Position numbers and translations under genes: made by a program
The notes under the pieces: model-generated
What the model saw: the letters and a program-made list of their open reading frames with translations, nothing else
What the model was told of the DNA's origin: nothing
Databases searched by the model: none
Assembly: GCF_000019965.1 (NCBI RefSeq)
Contig: NC_010571.1
Location: 372,001 to 436,000 of the forward strand
From: Opitutus terrae PB90-1
Lineage (GTDB): Bacteria; Verrucomicrobiota; Verrucomicrobiia; Opitutales; Opitutaceae
Length of the DNA stretch: 64,000 nucleotides
Direction: 5' to 3'
Part shown: positions 47,330 to 54,237 of the stretch, piece after piece
Layout: each line of letters begins with the position of its first letter
How positions within the stretch are numbered: position 1 is the stretch's first letter

Positions 47330-47817
47330 ACAAAGTTTTGTTGCTTTCCATCCGACCGGAATTTTCCGAAAAGATTTTTTCCGGCAAAAAACGCGTGGAA
47401 CTCCGGCGGTTGCGGCCGTCCGTAGAGGCTGGTGACCTTGTGCTCGTGTATACCTCGTCCCCGCAATGCGAATTGACAGGTGCATTCGTCGTGACCGAGG
47501 TCCAATCGGCGACGCCTGATGAACTTTGGGACAAAGTGCGTCGCGCTTGCGCGCTCAGTCGCCGGCAGTTTGATGACTACTATCGAGGATCAAAGCGCGC
47601 ATACGGAATCAGAATTGGGCGCGCATGGCGGCTTGATAGGCCGCTTAAACTTGCGTGCATGCGCAAACGATCAGAACGCTTTCATCCTCCGCAAAGTTAC
47701 CGTTACCTAGCCCCAAACGAGCTAGGAACTCTGATGCCGACACTCACCGCGAGGGGTCTTCTGTTGGCGCAAAAGCGGGAGCACTCGGCAGCCCGTAGAC
47801 AAAGCGTCATATCCTAA
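47326..47817 (+). CDS. ASCH-domain protein coupled to the GNAT-PIN gene
   Basis: A 163-residue protein of the PUA-like ASCH superfamily: VLLLSIRPEFSEKIFSGKKR, VELRRLRPSVEAGDLVLVYT, SSPQCELTGAFVV and PPQSYRYL. ASCH domains are thought to bind RNA or modified nucleotides. The ATG overlaps the upstream stop in ATGA, so the two proteins are translationally coupled and probably act together, e.g. a nucleic-acid reader with a modifying nuclease. It shares the lower GC of its partner. Confidence 0.82.
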   Translation: MNKVLLLSIRPEFSEKIFSGKKRVELRRLRPSVEAGDLVLVYTSSPQCELTGAFVVTEVQSATPDELWDKVRRACALSRRQFDDYYRGSKRAYGIRIGRAWRLDRPLKLACMRKRSERFHPPQSYRYLAPNELGTLMPTLTARGLLLAQKREHSAARRQSVIS

Positions 47818-47988
47818 TCACCGAAGGAAAGCAGGAACCGGGTCACGTCTTGATTGTTGACAAGCCGCTGCGCGCCGCGGTCCGCCCGCATCCCTTCACC
47901 AGCAGCTCGGAGAATCCCACTTCAGCACGCTGTAGATCTTGTGGATCGCGAAGAGCGAGACGTGCCCATCAGGTATGGGCAGGAAAGC

Positions 47989-48249
47989 TCACCGGAGATT
48001 CGGCTTGAGATTCGCCCAATCGACTCGCGTAGGAAAAAGATCGCCCGGCGGGATCTGCAGCACCTGCGCGAGGAGCACGAGCTCGAAGTCACCGACCCAG
48101 CGGACGCGGCCTTCGATCGCGGCAACAATACTGCGCGAGATGTCCCAGCCGGCGACTTGACACTTCGCCGCCAGCTTCTGTTGCGACCAGCCAAGCCGGT
48201 TCCGCGCTTCGCGCACTCTCGGACCCACGATGTTTTTCGCCGCAGCCAT
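47989..48249 (-). CDS. Xre-family HTH repressor with operator at its start
   Basis: An 86-residue DNA-binding protein with a lambda-repressor-like HTH (REARNRLGWSQQKLAAKCQV, AGWDISRSIVAAIEGRVRWV) and a short C-terminal helix. The ATG at 48249 abuts a palindrome, GTCTGAAATTCCAGAC (48251-48266), and a second, perfect copy lies at 48297-48312, so it very likely represses itself. After its TGA stop the frame continues without interruption for 30 codons (...LPIPDGHVSLFAIHKIYS) to a second stop, which may be coincidence. It is convergent with the ASCH gene and may control it indirectly. Confidence 0.9.
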   Translation of the reverse strand: MAAAKNIVGPRVREARNRLGWSQQKLAAKCQVAGWDISRSIVAAIEGRVRWVGDFELVLLAQVLQIPPGDLFPTRVDWANLKPNLR

Positions 48250-48250
48250 T

Positions 48251-48266
48251 GTCTGAAATTCCAGAC
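48251..48266. promoter_or_regulatory. Operator palindrome 1 (GTCTGAAATTCCAGAC)
   Basis: Arms GTCTG/CAGAC around six bases, one mismatch inside the extended dyad. It sits 2 bp upstream of the Xre start codon, where a bound protein would block translation or transcription of the gene. Confidence 0.75.
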
Positions 48267-48296
48267 TTGACCCTAGCAGCTTTGCCGGGCCTTAGT

Positions 48297-48312
48297 GTCT
48301 GGATTTCCAGAC
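48297..48312. promoter_or_regulatory. Operator palindrome 2 (GTCTGGATTTCCAGAC)
   Basis: A perfect dyad with seven-base arms around TT. It has the same outer GTCTG/CAGAC half-sites as operator 1, centred 46 bp away, on the upstream side of the Xre promoter. Confidence 0.75.
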
Positions 48313-48410
48313 AACCTGCTCGGCGGAGGCTAAATCCTAGCCGCCTCCCGGTTTTTCCGTTTCACGGTCTCACCGCCGATCCTCCACTCGTCACCGCCCG
48401 CTCTTTCATC

Positions 48411-48683
48411 ATGTCCGACGCCCACCCGATCCGCTCAACTCACCGCGCCGGACGCTACATCTTCGTCTGGGATCAGGGCGTCGTGTTCAGCACGGACGAG
48501 GTGCCGACGCAGCGCGATCTCGCCTACGCCAAGGTCGGAATGCTCACCATCGTGAACGTCGACGCTGGTCGCTACTACAGCCATCAGCCAGATCACCGAC
48601 CTGGCTTACAAGAGAAACGTCGCTGGCGGCGGATGCCACACGCCGTGTTGCGCAACGGCGAACACGTCTTGGCTGACGAGTGA
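48411..48683 (+). CDS. Small protein partly encoded by an intergenic repeat
   Basis: A 90-residue product from the ATG at 48411. Residues 1-55 look like a real protein (RYIFVWDQGVVFSTDEVPTQ, VGMLTIVNVDAG). The stretch YYSHQPDHRPGLQEKRRW comes from a copy of the intergenic palindrome (48585-48610) and its flank, which also occur at 48743-48768. The remainder (MPHAVLRNGEHVLADE) may be original sequence or new. Function is unknown, and no ribosome site is clear. Confidence 0.55.
   Translation: MSDAHPIRSTHRAGRYIFVWDQGVVFSTDEVPTQRDLAYAKVGMLTIVNVDAGRYYSHQPDHRPGLQEKRRWRRMPHAVLRNGEHVLADE
48585..48610. repeat. Palindrome copy inside a small CDS
   Basis: CAGCCAGATCACCGACCTGG followed by CTTACA, the GGCCTAC-type border with one change. 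The 25 bp after it (AGAGAAACGTCGCTGGCGGC) also resemble the sequence after the copy at 48743. Confidence 0.75.
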
Positions 48684-49062
48684 CCGAGCAAAGGGCGCAG
48701 CGGGTCTGCGCCCCTACGGATTCCCTCGGCGAGGCGGACGAGCAGCCAGGTCATCGACCTGGCCTACCGGGAGAACGCCGCTGGCAACAGCGGCAGTCGG
48801 ACCGCAGCCATTTGCCTGGAGAGGATCAACAAACCGCGGCCCCAGCCGCTTCCAAACGCCCACGATCGAATCGAGCCGGTCCGGTCCGGAAACCGTCCGC
48901 TCGTTCGTTGAGGCATTGAATCCCCATCCAACATGCTCTCCGTGGCTCTTATTCTCATTCTGCTTGTCGTTCTCGTGGCCACTGACGCCGCGCCGTCACG
49001 TGGCGAGCCCAACGACCGCGCGCGCTGAACCAAACCGCCCATTCCGCCCCAGGAGTAAAACC
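48684..49062. other. 379-bp gap with two palindromes
   Basis: Contains the hairpin GGGCGCAGCGGGTCTGCGCCC followed by CTACGG (near 48692-48717) and the CAGCCAGGTC...GACCTGG copy (48743-48768) ending GGCCTACC. The right part, from about 48950, may be the promoter region of the DHFR-family gene, which has AGGAG at 49051-49055. Confidence 0.6.
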
Positions 49063-49710
49063 ATGTCCAACCTGCGCGTGCATTGCTTCGGCCTCTCCAT
49101 CGACGGGTTCGGCGCCGGGCCGAATCAGACTCGCGAAGCCCCGCTCGGGGTCGGCGGCGAGGACCTCCACCAGTGGTTTTTCCCCACCCGGGTTTTCCAA
49201 AAAATGATCGGCAAAGCCGACGGCACGACGGGCGTGGACAACGATTTCGCCGAACGTGGATTCGCCGGGATCGGCGCGTGGATCATGGGGCGCAACATGT
49301 TTGGGCCGATTCGCGGCGACTGGCCGGATGATCATTGGAAAGGCTGGTGGGGTGACACTCCGCCGTATCACACGCCGGTGTTCGTCCTTACTCATCACCC
49401 GCGCGCATCGCTGCAGATGGAGGGAGGCACGACCTTTCATTTTGTGACCGATGGCATTCATGCCGCGTTGCAGCGCGCGACAGAGGCGGCGGGTGGACAG
49501 GATGTGCGCGTGGGCGGTGGGGCAGCGACGATCCGGCAATACCTGCAGGCCGGATTGGTCGACCAGCTCCATTTGGCAATTGCCCCGATCATCCTCGGAA
49601 GCGGTGAAAGTCTTTTGTCCGGCATCGATCTCCGAAAACTCGGCTACACCTGTGTCGAGCAGGTGACGACTCCCGGCGCCTTGCACGTCGTGCTCGCGAA
49701 GTCCCGGTAA
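49063..49710 (+). CDS. Dihydrofolate-reductase-family (RibD C-terminal-like) reductase
   Basis: A 215-residue protein of the RibD C-terminal/DHFR superfamily: LSIDGFGAGPNQ at the start, IMGRNMFGP and HTPVFVLTHHPRA around the NADPH site, DVRVGGGAATIRQYLQAGLV and HLAIAPIILGSGESLL at the end. Many paralogues reduce small metabolites of unknown identity. The start at 49063 has AGGAG eight bases upstream. Length is typical for stand-alone members. Confidence 0.93.
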   Translation: MSNLRVHCFGLSIDGFGAGPNQTREAPLGVGGEDLHQWFFPTRVFQKMIGKADGTTGVDNDFAERGFAGIGAWIMGRNMFGPIRGDWPDDHWKGWWGDTPPYHTPVFVLTHHPRASLQMEGGTTFHFVTDGIHAALQRATEAAGGQDVRVGGGAATIRQYLQAGLVDQLHLAIAPIILGSGESLLSGIDLRKLGYTCVEQVTTPGALHVVLAKSR

Positions 49711-49891
49711 GCCTAGCGCGACGCTCGCCATTGGCAGGCCGCATTCGGCTGCGACTTCCCGACACGTCCCCGTACCGCGGCGATGATCGATCGACCGCCG
49801 ACAGTCGCAAGCGCATGATCCCCGTTGCCCAGAACCTGGGCAAATGACGCCGATTGTGCCTCCAAGCTTTCTCGTGCGGCTCACCTCGGAG

Positions 49892-51034
49892 TCACGGCCT
49901 ACCGCGCGCCGTGAACCAGGTTGCGAGTGTATCGCTAATGTCGGCGCGATGGCTGAACATCGCAAAATGATCCGCGCCCTCGATTACCCGCAGGTCCGCG
50001 CGGAGATTCCGGCTGCTGAGCCGTTTCACCGACTCAGCAACATACGTCAGGGGTACACGATCATCGAGGGTTCCGGTCAGGATCAAGACGTCTGGTCGGT
50101 AATCCGCGGATGTGAATGCAAGCCGACCCAACGCTTGTTCGTCGAAAACGGGCGAGATAAAAACGAACGAGCGGAACCGTTGTGGCGCCGCTTGCAGGAG
50201 TTGAGTTACGCCGCGGCCGCCGTTCGACAGCCCTACGACGTGGATGCGGACTGGATCAATCCGTAGTCCAGCCGGCAGCGCGGCGAGCGCCTGGTCGATC
50301 GCCGCCGCAGCTTCGCCATTGCTCCAGCTGCCCATGCCCCCGCTCGGGGCCACGATGAGTGCTCCAAGCTGGTCGGCGACTCGCGAAAGAACCCAAACGT
50401 AGCCTTTCAGATTTCCTCCGCTGCCGTGCAGGAAGACGATAACCGGGAGCGGCTTGGTGCGGTCAGCATTCGGCGAAACGTAGAGAAAGGATTCTGGGAC
50501 TAGCGGACGATGGCCAAATATCCGCAGGTACGCATCGGGCATCAACGAACCCGCTGCGCTAAAGTCGGCGTCCGCTCCCAGCTCACGGTAGATTTCTTTT
50601 GTCAGTCGCTTCAACTCGGCGCACTGCGTGCGGGTGAACAGCGGGTCGAACACCGCGGCGACCGTGAAGCCGAGCATCAGCTGATCAACCTCGGGCAAAA
50701 AACGTCCGAGCCCAAACCGCTCCGAAAAGCCAGTCGCGTGCGTGGAGATTCGCTGAAGCTTGGCAGGGCTGCTCACCGGTCCCGGCGGAGCATGCACCAC
50801 CACGGTCAAGCTGAGTAGCGTGGCCGCAATCAGCGCAGCACGCGCGACCTTCCTTCGCCCCGAAATCGCCCGTGGTCTGCCCCAAGACGCCAACAGCGGA
50901 AGCGCGGCCCACAAAACGGCGGCCAAACCGAACAATCGGCCGTCCCAAGTGGCAGCCGTAACGGTCAACAACAACGCCGGCGGCCCAAGGAGTGCGGCCC
51001 AACCCGCACTGAGCAGCTGAATCCAAGCGCTCAC
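49892..51034 (-). CDS. Membrane-anchored alpha/beta hydrolase
   Basis: A 380-residue protein with three N-terminal hydrophobic helices (to about residue 80) and a soluble alpha/beta hydrolase domain. Signatures are VIVFLHGSGGNLKGYVW, the nucleophile elbow VVGLSNGGRGV, an acid in ILTGTLDDRVPL and the His in IEGADHFAMFSH. It resembles PHB-depolymerase or phospholipase/carboxylesterase-like enzymes (LpqC/Esterase-PHB). The catalytic domain probably faces the periplasm. Substrate is unknown. Confidence 0.83.
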   Translation of the reverse strand: MSAWIQLLSAGWAALLGPPALLLTVTAATWDGRLFGLAAVLWAALPLLASWGRPRAISGRRKVARAALIAATLLSLTVVVHAPPGPVSSPAKLQRISTHATGFSERFGLGRFLPEVDQLMLGFTVAAVFDPLFTRTQCAELKRLTKEIYRELGADADFSAAGSLMPDAYLRIFGHRPLVPESFLYVSPNADRTKPLPVIVFLHGSGGNLKGYVWVLSRVADQLGALIVAPSGGMGSWSNGEAAAAIDQALAALPAGLRIDPVRIHVVGLSNGGRGVTQLLQAAPQRFRSFVFISPVFDEQALGRLAFTSADYRPDVLILTGTLDDRVPLTYVAESVKRLSSRNLRADLRVIEGADHFAMFSHRADISDTLATWFTARGRP

Positions 51035-51083
51035 GGCGATAGTGCAGCCGAGCTCACGCTACTTTATCTGGTCCCGGCGGCTG

Positions 51084-51788
51084 CTAGCGCTCGGTGATCA
51101 CGGTGCTCCCGCGGATGGGGAACACTTCATAGGCGAACGGCAGGTACAGCTCGACTTCGGAAACACTCGAGCGCTCCCATTTCAACCGAGCATCGAGTCC
51201 CTTCACTACAATTTCGAAGCCTTCACCAAACATCTCGCGGAGCCGCTTTACGTCCGCCGCAATGGCTTGGATCACGTCATAGCGATACCGCTCCGGGTTC
51301 CGAATGCTGAGTCCGAGATCGCCAGTGAACACCTCGGTTCGACCGTCACCACGAATCGAACGAACAAACGATCGCAAGGCTTCGGCCAGTGCGCCCACGT
51401 CGTCCGATTCGCTCAGCGGAATTTTCGCATAAAGGGTAACGCGGCTCGTGTCTCGTTTTTCCGATACATCGTTGAGCGGGATCTGGTAGTGCCCCGGATT
51501 CAGCGTGAACTCCTCCGTAAACAATTCGATTTTCGAACCGCGCGGAACGCCGGTGACCATGCCGCTCAACGTCGCGTACACCTCATCCCGCCGTCGTTCC
51601 GGTTCGCGAGTGTCGTTGACCAGCGAGATCTGCAGCAGCAGGTAATCAGCCCGCTTCTTTACCACGATCGGAGGTTTCTCTGTAGCGCGCGCCGACGAGA
51701 TTTCGAACGGCGACAAGACGATCACTTCGTCTTGGGCGCGAGCGGTGAGAGCGAGGCAGAGCAGGATGGCGACAAGAGCGATCTTCAT
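51084..51788 (-). CDS. Exported protein with a TonB-receptor-style SPFEI peptide
   Basis: A 234-residue protein with a signal peptide (IALVAILLCLALTARAQ) from the ATG at 51788 (GTG 51812 is an alternative). The mature protein starts DEVIVLSPFEISSARA, a sequence I know as the N-terminal leader of Opitutus-type TonB-dependent receptors, but no plug or barrel follows. The rest (LLLQISLVNDTREPERRRDE, VYATLSGMVTGV, YEVFPIRGSTVITE) is an alpha/beta domain that I do not recognise. It may be a periplasmic partner that uses the same interaction peptide. Confidence 0.78.
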   Translation of the reverse strand: MKIALVAILLCLALTARAQDEVIVLSPFEISSARATEKPPIVVKKRADYLLLQISLVNDTREPERRRDEVYATLSGMVTGVPRGSKIELFTEEFTLNPGHYQIPLNDVSEKRDTSRVTLYAKIPLSESDDVGALAEALRSFVRSIRGDGRTEVFTGDLGLSIRNPERYRYDVIQAIAADVKRLREMFGEGFEIVVKGLDARLKWERSSVSEVELYLPFAYEVFPIRGSTVITER

Positions 51789-52266
51789 GGGTGGAGCACT
51801 GGATTTCTTCACAGCTGTGGGGACTCATCGAAACCGAGCAAGGCAGCCGTCGATATTTCTTTACCCGTTAACGCGGCACAGCAACGCCAACTTGCCGAGG
51901 AAGTAGCCAATCAGCCAGGTCGCTGACCTGGCCTACAGCGGCGCCAGGTCTTGGCCACTATGGGTCGATGTCCCTGCGCCTTCTGTGCCTTTTTGCGGCC
52001 AGAGTCCCAGGTCTTCCGTGTGCTCCATGGGCGGCTCGCCCTGCTCCACCGAGCTCGATCATTGCGGGCAAGATGCCCGCGCTCCCATTTTTGGCTCGTT
52101 CTAGATTCGCTCGATTCGCGTGATTCGCGGGCCACCGCAGCCAGCTCTTGTGCCTTCTGCACCTTTTTGCGGCCAGAGTTCCGTGTCGTCCGTGTGATCC
52201 GTGGGCAACCGGTTCGGCCAATGGTTGGGGGCGAGACGCCCGCGCTCCCAGCGGCCCGCTTCAAAT
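51789..52266. other. 478-bp intergenic region made mostly of repeats
   Basis: Begins with a palindrome copy at 51912-51937 and continues with the long repeat family (from 51976 on). Minus-strand frames in it (such as ...AHGRPGTLAAK...) are products of the repeat, not genes. Confidence 0.7.
51912..51937. repeat. Palindrome CAGCCAGGTCGCTGACCTGG with GCCTACA border
   Basis: A perfect hairpin (CCAGGTC...GACCTGG) followed by CCTACA. It is the closest intergenic relative of the copies inside the ABC ATPase gene and the 90-residue CDS. Confidence 0.85.
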
Positions 52267-52405
52267 TCACCCGATTCGCGTGATTCGCGGGGCGACCTCA
52301 GCCAACTCTTGCGCCTTCTGCGCTTTTTCGCGGCCAGCGTTCCGGGTCTTCCGTGTGCTTCGTGGGCGGTTCGCTGCTCCACCGAGATCGATCATTGCGC
52401 TCAAG
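51976..52405. repeat. Three tandem copies of a long (~165-bp) intergenic repeat
   Basis: Starts of the conserved segment (GCGCCTTCTGTGCCTTTTTG and variants) are at 51976, 52150 and 52311, so units of about 174 and 161 bp. Each carries GCGGCCAGAG..., a TTCCGTGT...CGTGGGC block, a 'gcgagacgcccgcgctcccag'-like block, and a CGATTCGCGTGATTCGCGGG block. The same blocks occur in several copies at 60.2-60.9 kb. Confidence 0.85.
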
Positions 52406-52680
52406 GCCGCCCCGCCCAAGCCCGCCCCGTCATCAGCGACCGACGGCAGGTCGATCGCGCGGCAGCGATAGTAGATCCAGACCGCGGCCCGCAGCCGCCG
52501 GTTAGGTGGCCCGATCCGCTCAGGCATCGGGGCGCGAGATGGCTGCGGGGCCGCGCGGGAATTCACGATGGGCATCGTGCCGGCCAAATTGAAACAAGGC
52601 AGGGACGCTGCGGCCACCGTGAACAGGGCGGACGCACACAGCAGTGCGGCGAGCAGACGTGAACCAACGGGAAGGTTCAT
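52267..52680 (-). CDS. Secreted small protein whose C-terminus is repeat-encoded
   Basis: A 137-residue frame with a clear signal peptide (LLAALLCASALFTVAAA) from the ATG at 52680, then about 85 residues of Pro/Arg/Ala-rich sequence, then a tail (RPRSTRKTRNAGREKAQKAQ) that is the translation of the long intergenic repeat (52311-52405). The gene probably lost its original end to the repeat. Function unknown. It is followed upstream on the same strand by another small membrane gene at 52764-53108. Confidence 0.5.
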   Translation of the reverse strand: MNLPVGSRLLAALLCASALFTVAAASLPCFNLAGTMPIVNSRAAPQPSRAPMPERIGPPNRRLRAAVWIYYRCRAIDLPSVADDGAGLGGAALSAMIDLGGAANRPRSTRKTRNAGREKAQKAQELAEVAPRITRIG

Positions 52681-52763
52681 GGGTGGAGTGAGTCGGCTGG
52701 GGGCGGACCAGCGGCGCCGCAACAACGCGGCGCCGCACGATCGACAGCGACGGCGCGACCAGC

Positions 52764-53108
52764 TCAGCTCGCGCGCAGCGGCACGAGCGAGTCGCCGGAC
52801 TGGCGCACGCGACGGAGCGGCAGCGACGGCGCGGCGATCGCGGGCGGCACCAGCGGGGGCGGCGTGAACACGACGGGACGAGCCGGCTTGGCGACGCGCG
52901 CGGGCGCCGGTTGCGGCTGGTCCGCTTGGGCGAGCCGAGGCAGCCGCGACCCGCGGGGGGACTTGCGATAATCCCAGATCAGTCCGGCGGGCAGGACGGC
53001 GGCGCAAAGGAGTCCGATCACGGAGCCGAGATCGAGCGAGTGACCGGTGGCAATGACAGCGGCGAGGAGCAACGCGGCGCAGAAGACAGTGGCGAAAACG
53101 TATTTCAT
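52764..53108 (-). CDS. Small membrane protein
   Basis: A 114-residue product with two hydrophobic helices (VFATVFCAALLLAAVIATG, GSVIGLLCAAVLPAGLIW) and a Pro-rich basic cytoplasmic or periplasmic tail (APARVAKPARPVVFTPPPLV). Third-position GC is high. No family recognised. It is co-directional with the small secreted protein to its left, 83 bp apart. Confidence 0.65.
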   Translation of the reverse strand: MKYVFATVFCAALLLAAVIATGHSLDLGSVIGLLCAAVLPAGLIWDYRKSPRGSRLPRLAQADQPQPAPARVAKPARPVVFTPPPLVPPAIAAPSLPLRRVRQSGDSLVPLRAS

Positions 53109-53446
53109 GGCGGGCGGAATCGAGGGTGGTGTGGAGGGAGTGTCGCAGGCTCCTGGCGGCGGACACTGCTCGGAGCATCACGACGCCCTTCCAAACGCGC
53201 GCCTCCGCGGTTTTCTTTCACGGCCGCGTGTCTTTTGAAAATTTCTCAGCCGGCGTGACGCGCGCCGTGACTGCCTGCGCCCGCGGTACGAGCACCCCCC
53301 GGGGCTGCAGGGCGCCCGGCGGGAGAGCATCCCGCCGATGCGCGCCGCCCGTGGGAATTTTCCCGATGCCGCGCGCCGCGCTCGTGACATAACGCCGCGA
53401 CGCGGCTTGCGGCCCGTGGTCGCGAGCGCACGTTGAGCGGCCGCCG
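53109..53446. other. 338-bp gap before the sigma factor gene
   Basis: No convincing coding frame. It contains the dyad GGGAATTTTCCC near 53350, which could be a regulatory site or chance, and a likely promoter region for the divergent genes at each side. Confidence 0.4.
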
Positions 53447-54103
53447 ATGAACGAGGAATCCGAGCGCAGCAGCGATTCCCTGCCGACTCGTTTGAGCCTG
53501 CTCGGCCGACTGGCGGACCTTTCGGACAACCGGAGCTGGCGCGAGTTTTACCTCACCTACGAAGCGCACATTCGCGGCCTGGCGCGGCGTCGCGGACTAC
53601 CGGAACAGGATGCGGAGGAGGTCGCGCACGACGTGCTGCGACGCGTGGCCGAGACGATCCGCAACTATCAGCCTTCGGATCGCCGCGGGGCGTTTCGCCG
53701 CTGGCTCTTCCAACTCACCCGCTGGCGCGCGTCGGACCGGCTGCGGCAGCGCCGACGCGATGAACCGCCGGTTCGGATTTCCCTCGACCCACCGGCCGAC
53801 GAGCCGGGCGGCGGGGAACGCGCGCCGTTCTTCGTGCCAGCCGCTCCGCCGCAATTGGACCAGCAGTTCGAGACGGAGGCGCAGCGCTACGCGCTCGCCA
53901 CCCTGCTGAGCCGGCTCGAGCGCACCGTATCGAAAAAACACCTGCAGATATTTCAGATGGTGATGCTCGACGACGTGCCGGTGCCGCGCGTCGCCGAGTT
54001 GTTCCGCACCCAGCCCGCCGCCGTCTACGTGATCAAGCACCGCGTACTGGAAAAATTGCGCGCCGAGGTCGCGGAACTCGGTCCCGTCCTGGAGCTGTCA
54101 TGA
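53447..54103 (+). CDS. Sigma-70 family (ECF-like) RNA polymerase sigma factor
   Basis: A 218-residue factor: region 2 at about 25-100 (DLSDNRSWREFYLTYEAHIR, DAEEVAHDVLRRVAETI, FRRWLFQLTRWRASDRL) and region 4 at about 145-210 (LQIFQMVMLDDVPVPRVAEL, AAVYVIKHRVLEKLRAEV). A 50-residue linker separates them. It lies 134 bp before a Ser/Thr kinase with a WD40 propeller, a pairing seen in planctomycetes and verrucomicrobia, in which kinase and sigma factor are thought to act in one pathway. Confidence 0.88.
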   Translation: MNEESERSSDSLPTRLSLLGRLADLSDNRSWREFYLTYEAHIRGLARRRGLPEQDAEEVAHDVLRRVAETIRNYQPSDRRGAFRRWLFQLTRWRASDRLRQRRRDEPPVRISLDPPADEPGGGERAPFFVPAAPPQLDQQFETEAQRYALATLLSRLERTVSKKHLQIFQMVMLDDVPVPRVAELFRTQPAAVYVIKHRVLEKLRAEVAELGPVLELS

Positions 54104-54237
54104 CGCCTCGCTCCGCCACACCCGCGGCGACTTCGCCGCGGAGGCCCCGGTCCAGCCCGGACGTCTCCGCGCGGTGGATCCGGGCGCGAGCCCGGCGCGC
54201 CGGTCCGCGTCGCGCGCCGGCTCGGTGAGGCCGCACC

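Noticed and set aside
48249-48410. Upstream extension of the 90-residue CDS from 48249
   Set aside because: It would run through both operator palindromes of Xre and has no ribosome site; the ATG at 48411 is better.
51951-52471. Frames with sequences such as AHGRPGTLAAK or PRESRESGEF
   Set aside because: They are translations of the long intergenic repeats and occur in several frames and copies; not genes.
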